Assembly: GCA_036564245.1 (NCBI GenBank)
Contig: DATCKU010000077.1
Coordinates: 51,461 to 115,460 of the forward strand
Length of the DNA: 64,000 bases
Origin: Thermasporomyces sp036564245
Lineage (GTDB): Bacteria; Actinomycetota; Actinomycetes; Propionibacteriales; Actinopolymorphaceae
Direction of reading: 5' to 3'
The position numbers were made by a program, and so were the translations under genes. Shown here piece by piece: positions 43,338 to 51,833 of this stretch. The notes below the pieces were generated by a model. The model ran no database searches. It worked only from the letters and a program-made list of their open reading frames with translations, and was not told the origin of the DNA. Every line of letters begins with the position of its first letter. The first letter of the stretch is position 1.

Positions 43338-44867
43338 TCAGATGTCGCGGAACGTTTCGATCTGGGCGCCCAGCAGGTTGAGTCGCTCGGCGAGCTCTTC
43401 GTACCCGCGATTGATCACGTAGATGTTGCGCAACACCGACGTGCCCTTGGCCGCGAGCATGGCCAGGAGGATGCACACCGCGGGACGCAAGGCCGGTGGG
43501 CAGATGACCTCCGCGCCCGACCAGTGGGTGGGGCCGTCGACATAGATCCGGTGTGGATCCGCCAGTCGGACACGGGCACCCAGCTTGTTCAGCTCGGTGA
43601 GGTGGATCGCGCGGTTCTCGTACACCCAGTCGTGGATCAGGGTCGTCCCGTGAGCCGTCGCGGCGATGATGGCGAAGAACGGCAGGTTGTCGATGTTCAG
43701 CCCCGGGAAGGGCATCGGGTGGATCTTGTCGATGGGTGCGCGCAGGCGCGACGGGATGATGCGCAGGTCGACGAGCCTGGTGTGCCCGTTGACAGCGGAG
43801 TACTCGGCGCTGCGCTCGTAGGTCAGGCCCATCTCTTCGAGGATCGCGAGCTCGATCTCCAAGAACTCGATCGGTGCCCGCTTGATGGTGATCTCGGAGC
43901 CGGTCACGATGGCCGCGGCGATCAGGCTCATCGCCTCGATCGGGTCCTCGGACGGCGCGTAGTCGACGTCGCAGTCGATCTCAGGTACGCCGTGCACGGT
44001 GAGGGTCGTCGTCCCGATGCCCTCGATCTGCACGCCCAGCTTGGTGAGGTAGAAGCACAGATCCTGAACCATGTAGTTCGGGCTCGCGTTGCGGATCACC
44101 GTCGTGCCCTCTCGACGGGCCGCCGCCATGAGGGCGTTCTCGGTCGCCATGTCGCCGCGTTCGATGAGCACGATGGGCCGCGTCAGCTTGACCGAGCGGT
44201 CGACCTCGGCGTGGTAGAAGCCACCGGTCGCCTTGACCTCCAAGCCGAGTTGGCGTAGCGCCACCATGTGCGGCTCGACGGTGCGGGTGCCGAGGTCGCA
44301 TCCTCCGGCGTACGGGATCTTGAACCGATCCTCCAGGTGCATCAGAGGGCCGAGGAAGTTCAGCACCGTCCGAGTCCGCCGGGCCGCCTCGACGTCCATG
44401 CTGTCAAGATCGAGTTTCTCCGGTGGAACGATCTCGAGGTCGTTGTTGCTGCCCAGCCACTTCGTGCGGACGCCGATGCTGTTCAGCACCTCGATGATGC
44501 GATTGACTTCCTCGATCCGAGCGACGCTGCGCAGTATCGTGCGCCCCTTGTTGAGCAGCGAAGCGCAGAGCAGCGCGATGCCGGCGTTCTTGCTGGTCTT
44601 GACGTTGATGCTGCCCGAGAGCTCCCGGCCGCCGACCACTCGCAGATGCATCGGTCCGGATGTGCCGAGCGAGACGATCTCTGAGTCGAGTGCCTCGCCG
44701 ATCCGGGCGAGCATCTCGAGTGAGAGGTTCTGCTGGCCGTGCTCGATCCGGTTGATGGCGCTCTGGCTGGTGCCGAGCACTTCGGCGAGTCGTGCCTGGG
44801 TCCAGCCACGGTGCTGGCGTGAGTCGCGGATCAGGCTGCCGATCCGGCGCAGGTATGCTTCGGTCAT
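43338..44867 (-). CDS. XRE helix-turn-helix fused to MurA-like enolpyruvyl transferase
   Basis: The 509-residue protein joins a Cro/C1-type helix-turn-helix (residues 5-65: RQHRGWTQARLAEVLGTSQS, AINRIEHGQQNLSLEML) to a full UDP-GlcNAc 1-carboxyvinyltransferase domain (72-505). Catalytic features are kept: Lys93-Asn94 in TSKNAGIALL, Cys190 in YAGGCDLGTRTVEPH (the MurA fosfomycin Cys) and Asp in PFPGLNIDNLPFF. MurA makes the first committed step of peptidoglycan. The DNA-binding head suggests a paralog that also regulates, probably on its own palindrome 14 bp upstream. The ATG at 44867 is preferred over a TTG at 44879. Confidence 0.9.
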   Translation of the reverse strand: MTEAYLRRIGSLIRDSRQHRGWTQARLAEVLGTSQSAINRIEHGQQNLSLEMLARIGEALDSEIVSLGTSGPMHLRVVGGRELSGSINVKTSKNAGIALLCASLLNKGRTILRSVARIEEVNRIIEVLNSIGVRTKWLGSNNDLEIVPPEKLDLDSMDVEAARRTRTVLNFLGPLMHLEDRFKIPYAGGCDLGTRTVEPHMVALRQLGLEVKATGGFYHAEVDRSVKLTRPIVLIERGDMATENALMAAARREGTTVIRNASPNYMVQDLCFYLTKLGVQIEGIGTTTLTVHGVPEIDCDVDYAPSEDPIEAMSLIAAAIVTGSEITIKRAPIEFLEIELAILEEMGLTYERSAEYSAVNGHTRLVDLRIIPSRLRAPIDKIHPMPFPGLNIDNLPFFAIIAATAHGTTLIHDWVYENRAIHLTELNKLGARVRLADPHRIYVDGPTHWSGAEVICPPALRPAVCILLAMLAAKGTSVLRNIYVINRGYEELAERLNLLGAQIETFRDI

Positions 44868-44880
44868 GGTCGCTGACAAT

Positions 44881-44896
44881 ATCTCATATCTGAGAT
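44881..44896 (-). promoter_or_regulatory. Perfect palindrome ATCTCA-TATC-TGAGAT before the XRE-MurA gene
   Basis: The 16-bp site (arms 44881-44886 and 44891-44896) lies 14 bp upstream of the ATG at 44867. XRE-type regulators bind such short palindromes, so it is the natural candidate for autoregulation by the fused helix-turn-helix. No Shine-Dalgarno is seen between it and the ATG. Confidence 0.65.
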
Positions 44897-44994
44897 CGAT
44901 GCGAGCCGTACTGTAGGAATTTCGGTTCGTCTCAATGGATCTCGCCTGCCCAGATTCGCTCCATGATGTTGGCCTAGGAGCGTCTTTCGTCGTC

Positions 44995-45225
44995 TCACAC
45001 TGCTAGCAGCGCGGGCTGCGCCGCCGGAGCCTCGCCGGACACCGCCCGGTCGACGTCCGCTTGCGTCGTGCGCAGCGGCCGGAACAAGGGCTGGACCGGC
45101 CACGGCGAACCCCCGCCCGGGCGCCACCAACTCGTCACCAGCGCCTCGACGGTCCATGGAGATGGTCTGAGCTGGCCGACGGCACCCACGGCTGCATCAA
45201 GGGTCAGGCGAGACCGGCGGTGCAC
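44995..45225 (-). CDS. Possible small hypothetical protein
   Basis: An open frame of 76 codons begins with GTG at 45225 and contains ALVTSWWRPGGGSPWPVQPL. The Trp-rich stretch is not typical of random frames, but there is no ribosome site and no recognised family. It is listed because the surrounding 746-bp gap has no better candidate. Confidence 0.22.
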   Translation of the reverse strand: MHRRSRLTLDAAVGAVGQLRPSPWTVEALVTSWWRPGGGSPWPVQPLFRPLRTTQADVDRAVSGEAPAAQPALLAV

Positions 45226-45613
45226 GTGGATGCGACCACGCTGAGACTCCTCTCACTGTAAGGCCCGAACCGTGCGAGGGTGGTGAAACACGCCGAGGAC
45301 GGCGAAGCGGCGTACGTCACATGACGAGGTGCAGACGCCGGCCCGAACGACGCATCCTCGGCTCCGAACCACGTCCCATTGCTCCTGGCTTGTCCTAACC
45401 TTCACCCTTCGTCGAGTACGGTCTGCAGCACGCTCCCTGCCAACCGTGGCGAAGAGGTGAGGCGCGGCGTTCAGCCATCACACACCCCCGTCGAGGTGGC
45501 AACCGCCGGGCCGGAGCGATGCTTGCGCGGCTATCTCGCGAGTGCGACCTTAAAGCCACACACAGACCCGGCAACTCACGTCGGGCCTCGACCTCAGGGA
45601 GGCGTTGAGAGCC
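45226..45613. other. Intergenic region before ald
   Basis: These 388 bp show no gene-like frame. The last part provides the leader of ald, with AGGGAGG at 45596-45602. No riboswitch core, terminator with U-tract or clear operator was recognised. Confidence 0.4.
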
Positions 45614-46729
45614 GTGAAGATCGGGGTTCCGAAGGAAGTCAAGTCGCACGAGTACCGTGTCGCGCTCACGCCGGCAGGCGCACACGAGCTGGTCCGCCAC
45701 GGTCACCAGGTCATGGTCGAGCAGGGAGCGGGGCTAGGTTCGGCGATTCCAGACGAGGACTTCGTTCGGGCCGGAGCTCGGATCGTGCCCCATGCCGATG
45801 ACGTCTGGAGCGAGGCGGAGCTGATTCTCAAGGTCAAGGAGCCGCTCGAGTCGGAGTACGGCAAGCTCAGCAAGAACCAGGTGCTCTTCACGTACCTGCA
45901 CCTTGCCGCCTCGCAGAGCTGCACCGAGGCACTCCTCGACTCGGGTGTGACCGCGATCGCGTACGAGACCGTTCAGCTGGACGACGGCTCGTTACCGTTG
46001 CTCGCACCGATGAGCGAGGTCGCGGGTCGGCTGGCGACTCAGGTCGGCGCATACCACCTCATGCGTCAGGGTGGCGGGCGCGGCATCCTCATGGGCGGGG
46101 TGTCGGGTGTGTACGCGGCGAAGGTCGTCGTGATCGGCGCCGGCGTGTCTGGGCTCAACGCGGCAGTCATCGCGGTCGGCATGCAGGCAGAGGTCTTGCT
46201 GCTGGACAAGAACATCGAACGGCTACGCCGGGCTGACCGGATGTACCGCGGTCACTTGCAGACCATCGCGTCCAATGCGTACGAGATCGAGCGCGCCATC
46301 CTCGATGCCGACCTGGTCATCGGCGCGGTGCTCATCCCAGGCGCCAAGGCTCCAACGCTCGTGACGAACGAGCAGGTCGCACGGATGAAGCCGGGGAGCG
46401 TGCTGGTCGACATCTCCATCGACCAGGGCGGGTGCTTCGAAGGGTCCCGACCGACCACCCACGAGGACCCTACGTACTACCTGAACGACTCGGTGTTCTA
46501 CTGCGTGACGAACATGCCGGGAGCCGTGCCACACACGTCGACGTACGCGCTGACGAACGTCACCTTGCCCTACGTGCTCGAACTCGCCGACCACGGCTGG
46601 CGGCAGGCGTGCCGGACCGACCGCGCTCTCGCCCGGGGCCTCAACACCTACGACGGCCACCTGGTGAATGCCGCTGTCGCCGAGGCGCACAGCCTGTCAT
46701 GGGTCGGGATCGACGAGGTTCTCGCCTGA
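45614..46729 (+). CDS. ald: Alanine dehydrogenase
   Basis: The 371-residue enzyme interconverts L-alanine and pyruvate with NAD. The family signatures are KIGVPKEVKSHEYRVALTPA at the start, the NAD fold VVVIGAGVSGLNAAVIAVGM near residue 172 and the substrate histidine in TYLHLAASQ. The GTG at 45614 starts exactly at the family N-terminus, with AGGGAGG 11 bp upstream; the TTG at 45605 is too close to it. It overlaps the xerD start by 1 bp. The same ald-xerD order occurs in streptomycetes, from memory. Confidence 0.95.
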   Translation: MKIGVPKEVKSHEYRVALTPAGAHELVRHGHQVMVEQGAGLGSAIPDEDFVRAGARIVPHADDVWSEAELILKVKEPLESEYGKLSKNQVLFTYLHLAASQSCTEALLDSGVTAIAYETVQLDDGSLPLLAPMSEVAGRLATQVGAYHLMRQGGGRGILMGGVSGVYAAKVVVIGAGVSGLNAAVIAVGMQAEVLLLDKNIERLRRADRMYRGHLQTIASNAYEIERAILDADLVIGAVLIPGAKAPTLVTNEQVARMKPGSVLVDISIDQGGCFEGSRPTTHEDPTYYLNDSVFYCVTNMPGAVPHTSTYALTNVTLPYVLELADHGWRQACRTDRALARGLNTYDGHLVNAAVAEAHSLSWVGIDEVLA

Positions 46730-47646
46730 TGCTCGAGAGGTCGATCCGCGGTTACCTCGAGCACCTCGCTGTCGAGCGGGGGGTCGCTGACAACACCTTG
46801 GCGTCGTACCGCCGTGACCTGCGGCGCTACCACGACTTCCTGGTAGGCCGCGGTATCGAGCGGCCCGACCAGATCCGTGAGTCCGACGTGAGCGACTTCC
46901 TGGTCTGGCTCCGTGAAGGCGACGCCGACCACCCGCCGCTCGGCCAGAGCTCGGCGGCCCGGACCCTCGTAGCGGTTCGCGGTTACCACAAGTTCGCGCA
47001 CCGTGAAGGCGCGACACCCACCGACCCGGCCAGGGAGGTCCACCCACCCACCCCGCCCCGCCGCCTGCCCAAGGCCCTGCCACTTGCCGAAGTGGAGCGG
47101 ATCCTCGAAGCGGCGAGCGTCGGCGACACTCCTCTCGCGCACCGGGACCGGGCACTGCTCGAGGTGCTCTACGCCACGGGTGCGCGGATCTCCGAAGCCG
47201 TCGGGCTGGACGTCGACGACCTCGACCTCGATGCTGGCTCGGTCTTGCTACGCGGCAAGGGTGGCAAGGAACGGATCGTTCCGATCGGTTCGTACGCCTG
47301 CCAGGCGGTCGCGGCGTACCAGGTGCGGGCCCGTCCCGTGCTCGCCACACGAGGGCGTGGCACTCCCGCGTTGTTCCTCAACGCCAGGGGCAGCAGGCTG
47401 TCGCGGCAGAGTGCGTGGACCGTGCTGCGGACCACCGCGGAACGTGCGAAGGTGAGCGGTGAGGTCTCGCCGCATACGCTGCGGCACTCGTTCGCGACGC
47501 ACTTGCTGGACGGAGGTGCCGACGTTCGGGTGGTGCAGGAGCTGCTCGGGCACGCTTCGGTGACGACGACCCAGGTCTATACGCTCGTCACGGTCGACAA
47601 GCTCCGCGAAGTCTATGCCGCGACACACCCCCGTGCGCGAGCCTAA
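46729..47646 (+). CDS. xerD: Tyrosine recombinase XerD
   Basis: The 305-residue recombinase resolves chromosome dimers at dif with XerC and FtsK. The N-terminal SAM-like domain spans residues 1-90. The catalytic set is present: Arg in ATGARISEAVGL, Lys in GKGGKERIVP, His-x-x-Arg in HTLRHSFATHLL, His in LGHASVTTTQ and the Tyr nucleophile in VYTLV. The ATG at 46729 overlaps the ald stop. Confidence 0.95.
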   Translation: MLERSIRGYLEHLAVERGVADNTLASYRRDLRRYHDFLVGRGIERPDQIRESDVSDFLVWLREGDADHPPLGQSSAARTLVAVRGYHKFAHREGATPTDPAREVHPPTPPRRLPKALPLAEVERILEAASVGDTPLAHRDRALLEVLYATGARISEAVGLDVDDLDLDAGSVLLRGKGGKERIVPIGSYACQAVAAYQVRARPVLATRGRGTPALFLNARGSRLSRQSAWTVLRTTAERAKVSGEVSPHTLRHSFATHLLDGGADVRVVQELLGHASVTTTQVYTLVTVDKLREVYAATHPRARA

Positions 47647-47777
47647 ACCGCGGCGGAAGGACTACCGTCATAAGTGGCACCATTCGGCACCGTAGGGTGT
47701 TGACGCCGGCGGACGGCCGATCGGCTGAGTTCGACGAGTTGGGGGATCGGCCAGATGGGCAGGAGGTTAGGCGAACC

Positions 47778-48797
47778 GTGAACGACACGACCAACGGTCC
47801 CGGTACCACATCTGCCCATGACGATCCTCAGGGCATGTCGCATACCGAGAACACCCAGCCCGTGCAGTCCGGCCCGAGTGCACCGGGTCCATCGGCTGAG
47901 TCGGGTCCGTCGGCTGAGTCGGCCGCAACCACCGACGAGACCCTCTCCCGTGACGTCGGCGCCGACCTCGAGGAGGCGCCACGACCTCGGATCAAGTTCC
48001 CGAAGCCGCCGCCCTTGACGTCCCACGGTCCTGCGCGAGTGATCGCGATCGTGAACCAGAAGGGCGGGGTCGGTAAGACCACGACGGCGATCAACCTGGG
48101 GGCAGCGCTCGCCGAGCTGGGTCGTCGCGTGCTCCTGGTCGACTTCGACCCGCAGGCCTCGCTCACCATCGGTCTCGGTGTCGACCCGTTGAGCCTCGAC
48201 GCTTCGACCTACGACCTGGTGATCGACCACGAGATCGGGGCCGCCGACATCCGCTTGAAGACCAGCGTGGACGGCCTGGATCTGCTTCCGTCCGACATCT
48301 CGCTGTCCGGCGCCGAGATCCAGCTGGTCACCGAGGTCGCGCGGGAGACCATGCTGATGCGCGAGATCGACCCGATGCGGCCGGAGTACGACTTCATCCT
48401 GATCGACTGCCAGCCGTCGCTGGGTCTTCTGACCGTCAACGCGCTCACCGCGTCCGACGGTGTGATCATCCCGTTGGAGTGCGAGTACTTCGCGCTGCGC
48501 GGGCTCGGCTTCCTGGTCGACAAGACCATCCGGACGGTTCAGCAGCGGATCAACCCGAAGCTCAAGATCGAGGGCATCCTCGCCACGATGTTCGACCTGC
48601 GGACACTGCACGCGCGGGAGATCCTCGAAGAGGTGGTCGAACGGTTCGGGGAGACCGTGTTCCATACTGTCATCTCCAGGACGGTACGTTTCCCGGAGAC
48701 GAACAAGCTGGGCGAGCCGATCACGACGTACGCTCCGAGCAGCATGGCTGCGGAGGCATACCGTCAGCTCGCCCGTGAGCTCCTCACCCGATTGTGA
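47778..48797 (+). CDS. ParA family chromosome-partitioning ATPase
   Basis: The 339-residue protein has a Pro/Ser/Glu-rich N-terminal extension (residues 1-82), including two near-identical GPSAES units encoded by 18-bp repeats. The MinD/ParA domain follows with deviant Walker A VNQKGGVGKTTTAINLG near 90, DFDPQASLT and DCQPSLGLLTVNAL. It belongs to the ParA-like proteins that sit before scpA rather than with parB; no parB is present and I saw no parS site. The GTG at 47778 has AGGAGG 12 bp upstream. It overlaps scpA by 4 bp. Confidence 0.93.
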   Translation: MNDTTNGPGTTSAHDDPQGMSHTENTQPVQSGPSAPGPSAESGPSAESAATTDETLSRDVGADLEEAPRPRIKFPKPPPLTSHGPARVIAIVNQKGGVGKTTTAINLGAALAELGRRVLLVDFDPQASLTIGLGVDPLSLDASTYDLVIDHEIGAADIRLKTSVDGLDLLPSDISLSGAEIQLVTEVARETMLMREIDPMRPEYDFILIDCQPSLGLLTVNALTASDGVIIPLECEYFALRGLGFLVDKTIRTVQQRINPKLKIEGILATMFDLRTLHAREILEEVVERFGETVFHTVISRTVRFPETNKLGEPITTYAPSSMAAEAYRQLARELLTRL

Positions 48798-49777
48798 CGG
48801 CGACCGCTGAGGTGACCGAGACCGAGCAGATCGCGACCCCGCAGCCAGGACGAACCCATCCGGATGGCGCCGACCCCGACCGGTCCGGGTCGGAGACCGT
48901 CGAGGAGAACTCCGAGCGGCAGGCGGAGAAGTTCACCGTACGCCTGGACAACTTCGAAGGTCCGTTCGACCTCCTGCTGGGGCTGATCTCGAAGCACAAG
49001 CTGGACGTGACCGAGGTCGCGCTCTCGGTCGTGACGGACGAGTTCATCGACTACATCCGGGCGAAAGGTCCGGATTGGGACCTCGACCAGACCACAGAGT
49101 TCCTGCTGGTCGCGGCGACCCTGCTCGACCTGAAGGCCGCCCGGCTGCTGCCGCAAGGCGAGGTCGAGGACGAGGAGGACCTGGCGCTGCTCGAAGCGCG
49201 TGACCTGCTGTTTGCCCGGCTGCTGCAGTATCGGGCGTACAAGCAGGTCGCGGCGATCCTCGCGACCCGCATGGAGCAGGAGGCCCGGCGGTTCCCGCGT
49301 GCGGTCGGTCTCGAGGAGAGGTACAGCAAGCTCCTGCCCGAGGTGCTGATCGGGATCGGGGTCGAGGACTTCGCCCGGCTGGCCGCCAAGGCGCTGCGTC
49401 CCAAGCCTGAGCCCGTTCTCTCGCTGGCTCACCTCCACGCTCCGCGGGTGAGCGTCCGGGAGCAGGCGGCGATCGTGGTGGAGCGGCTGCGACGGGTCCG
49501 GTCGACGACCTTCCGGGCATTGGTCGCGGACTCACCCAACATCCTCACGACCATCGCCAGGTTCCTGGCGTTGCTGGAGCTGTACCGCGAGGGTGCGGTG
49601 GCGTTCGAGCAGGCGGAGGCGTTGGCGGAGCTCACCATACGCTGGTCGGGAAGCGAGACCGGAGAGGTCTCCGTGAGCGACGAGTTCGATGCTGAAGACG
49701 TCGATGATCGCTCCGACGATCGTTCCGACGACTCGGCCACGACGACCACAGAACAGGAGCCAGGTGACGACAGGTGA
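48794..49777 (+). CDS. scpA: Segregation and condensation protein A
   Basis: The 327-residue kleisin bridges SMC heads. The core starts near residue 46 with KFTVRLDNFEGPFDLLLGLI and includes HKLDVTEVALSVVTDEFIDY, and ends with the winged helix around 215-290. The N-terminal 45 residues and the C-terminal acidic tail (DDRSDDRSDD) are low complexity. The GTG overlaps the parA stop and the gene overlaps scpB by 4 bp, so translation is probably coupled. Confidence 0.93.
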   Translation: MTATAEVTETEQIATPQPGRTHPDGADPDRSGSETVEENSERQAEKFTVRLDNFEGPFDLLLGLISKHKLDVTEVALSVVTDEFIDYIRAKGPDWDLDQTTEFLLVAATLLDLKAARLLPQGEVEDEEDLALLEARDLLFARLLQYRAYKQVAAILATRMEQEARRFPRAVGLEERYSKLLPEVLIGIGVEDFARLAAKALRPKPEPVLSLAHLHAPRVSVREQAAIVVERLRRVRSTTFRALVADSPNILTTIARFLALLELYREGAVAFEQAEALAELTIRWSGSETGEVSVSDEFDAEDVDDRSDDRSDDSATTTTEQEPGDDR

Positions 49778-50928
49778 GCAAGCCAGACGAGCACATGGGG
49801 GTTGAGGCGTCGGGCGTACCGCCTGTCGAGGGCGGGGACCCGGCCCAGCCAGAGCTGGGTGCGGAGTTCCCCACGGCGCCTGAGACCGTGCTCCCCGAAG
49901 GAGCGGATCCAGAGCTTTACACAGGGCCGGATTCGGCGCTCCAGACAGAGCCGTACCCAGACGTTCACATCGAGCCGAGCGCGGGGGCTCACACAGAGCA
50001 GGACACCGGGCTCGGTTCAACGCAAAGCACCGAGCTCGGTTCAGAGCAGGAGACGGAACCGCGCCCAGAGCCAGAACCACGCGCTGAGCCGGATGCTGAG
50101 CTGCGCCCGGAGACGGATGCTGCACTGCCCGTCGAGCCGGGCCCGGACCCCCAGCGGGGGCCCGAGGGTGGGTCAGCTGCGCCCGACACGGAAACCCTCG
50201 AACCCGCCGGCTCCGAGGTGACGGCCCAGGCGAATGGCCAGGTGAACGGCCAGGTGCCGGCGGACGCGGATCCGGACCTTGTGGGGCCCATCGAGGCGAT
50301 CCTGCTCGTGGTCGACGAACCGCTGCCCGCGGTGACGCTGGCCCAGGTGCTCGAGCAGCCGCTCCCCGTCGTCGAGAAGGCGCTGCACGCGCTTGCCGAC
50401 TCGTACACCCGGGAGCGGCGAGGAATCGACCTGCGCGAGGTGGCGGGCGGCTGGCGGTTCTACACGCGCGAGGAGTACGCCGAGATCGTCGAACGGTTCG
50501 TGCTGGACGGCCAGCAGGCTCGACTGACACAGGCGGCGTTGGAGACGCTCGCGGTGATCGCGTACCGGCAGCCGGTTAGCCGCGGGCGCGTGTCCGCGAT
50601 CCGGGGCGTCAACTGTGACGGGGTCGTGCGTACGTTGCTCAACCGCGGCCTCATTGAGGAGGCTGGTACCGACGACGAGAGTGGCGCCACGCTCTACCGC
50701 ACGACGTCGTACTTCCTCGAACGGCTCGGGCTGCGCTCGCTCGACGAGTTGCCGAGCCTGGCGCCCTACCTTCCCGAGATCGACGAGATCGACGCCGAGT
50801 CAGGCGTCGCCGAGCCCGGCAGTGCGCCGGCCGGCGGTGCGGCGTCAGCCCAGCAGCCGGAGTCTGCTGCCGACCAGACTGAAGCGGAGCATGGATCGAA
50901 CCACGATGATGACCAAGCACACGACTGA
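49774..50928 (+). CDS. scpB: Segregation and condensation protein B with long disordered N-terminus
   Basis: The 384-residue protein has a standard ScpB core (about residues 168-345) with two winged helices: LVGPIEAILLVVDEPLPAVT, GGWRFYTREEYAEIVERF and TLAVIAYRQPVSRGRVSAIRG. The first 165 residues are a disordered Glu/Pro/Thr-rich extension of irregular repeats (EPYPDVHIEPSAG, EPRPEPEPRAEPDAEL) not found in short ScpB proteins. It works with ScpA and SMC in chromosome condensation. Confidence 0.92.
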   Translation: MSKPDEHMGVEASGVPPVEGGDPAQPELGAEFPTAPETVLPEGADPELYTGPDSALQTEPYPDVHIEPSAGAHTEQDTGLGSTQSTELGSEQETEPRPEPEPRAEPDAELRPETDAALPVEPGPDPQRGPEGGSAAPDTETLEPAGSEVTAQANGQVNGQVPADADPDLVGPIEAILLVVDEPLPAVTLAQVLEQPLPVVEKALHALADSYTRERRGIDLREVAGGWRFYTREEYAEIVERFVLDGQQARLTQAALETLAVIAYRQPVSRGRVSAIRGVNCDGVVRTLLNRGLIEEAGTDDESGATLYRTTSYFLERLGLRSLDELPSLAPYLPEIDEIDAESGVAEPGSAPAGGAASAQQPESAADQTEAEHGSNHDDDQAHD

Positions 50929-51679
50929 GCCGACCGGCGTACGGCTGCAGAAGGTCATTGCGAGCGCCGGTGTCGCCAGTCGGCGTGCCGCCGAGGAGCT
51001 GATCACGTCTGGACGGGTCCAGGTCAACGACACGGTCGTCACCACGCTCGGCACCAGGGTAGACCCCGAGCGCGACTCCATCCGGGTCGATGGAGAGCGG
51101 ATCGTCGTCGAGGTCGGCAAGGCGTACTACGTGCTGAACAAACCGCGCGGAGTCGTCAGCACGATGAGTGACCCCGAGGGTCGACGCTGCCTCGGCCACG
51201 TAGTGCGTGAGTGGATGGACGAGCAGAGCGGTGATCGGCCGGAGCGACTCTTCCACGTCGGGCGCCTCGACACCGACACCGAGGGGTTGATCCTGCTCGT
51301 GAACGACGGGGAGTTCGCGCACCGGATGACCCATCCCTCGCATGAGGTGCCCAAGACCTATGTCGCCGAAGTCGCGGGCACGGTTCGCGGGAACGCTGCG
51401 CGTCGCTTGAAGGAGGGAGTCGAACTGGACGACGGGCCGGCCAGGGCCGATGCCTTCCGTGTCGTGGAACGTGGAGCCGGTCGAACTCTGGTCGAGCTGG
51501 TGATCCACGAGGGGCGCAAGCACATCGTGCGTCGAATGCTCGCCGAGGTCGGGCATCCGGTGCGTCGTCTGGTGCGCACCGCCATCGGCCCGGTCAAGCT
51601 GGGGAACCTCCGGCCCGGGCAGATGCGGCCGCTGAGCCCCCGTGAGCTCGGCACGCTCTTCGACCTTGTCGGCTTGTAG
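50891..51679 (+). CDS. rluB: rRNA pseudouridine synthase (RluB/RsuA family)
   Basis: The 262-residue enzyme has an S4 domain (RLQKVIASAGVASRRAAEEL, residues 15-60) and a catalytic domain with the RsuA/RluB motif GRLDTDTEGLILLVNDGEFA that contains the catalytic Asp. It makes a pseudouridine in 23S or 16S rRNA. ATG codons at 50891, 50906 and 50909 are all possible; the first follows GAAGCGGAG. It overlaps the scpB end by 38 bp, as is usual for this pair. Confidence 0.92.
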   Translation: MDRTTMMTKHTTEPTGVRLQKVIASAGVASRRAAEELITSGRVQVNDTVVTTLGTRVDPERDSIRVDGERIVVEVGKAYYVLNKPRGVVSTMSDPEGRRCLGHVVREWMDEQSGDRPERLFHVGRLDTDTEGLILLVNDGEFAHRMTHPSHEVPKTYVAEVAGTVRGNAARRLKEGVELDDGPARADAFRVVERGAGRTLVELVIHEGRKHIVRRMLAEVGHPVRRLVRTAIGPVKLGNLRPGQMRPLSPRELGTLFDLVGL

Positions 51680-51756
51680 GTCGGTCGTGCGTCCTGCGGA
51701 CGTGACTGGCCGGAGGCCGTGAGATGTCGTCGTTGCTACCGAACGAGTACAGAGCG

Positions 51757-51809
51757 TGATCGAAGGCAACCTCTCAGGCGGCTGATCGATGGCAGTCTCT
51801 CAGACAGGC
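51757..51809 (+). repeat. Imperfect 26-bp tandem repeat before the kinase gene
   Basis: Two consecutive units (51757-51782 and 51783-51809) share TGATCGA, GGCA, CTCTCA and GGC in the same order, 25 bp upstream of the kinase start. They could be binding sites or an RNA element. The motif CGAAGGCAAC...CTCTCAGGC recalls part of a glycine-riboswitch core, but the rest of that structure is absent. Confidence 0.45.
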
Positions 51810-51833
51810 TGCGTACTCTGAGCCCGGAGGGAT

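Noticed and set aside
47647..47777. A parS site near the parA-like gene
   Set aside because: No sequence close to TGTTTCACGTGAAACA is present and there is no parB, so this is the scp-linked ParA paralog.
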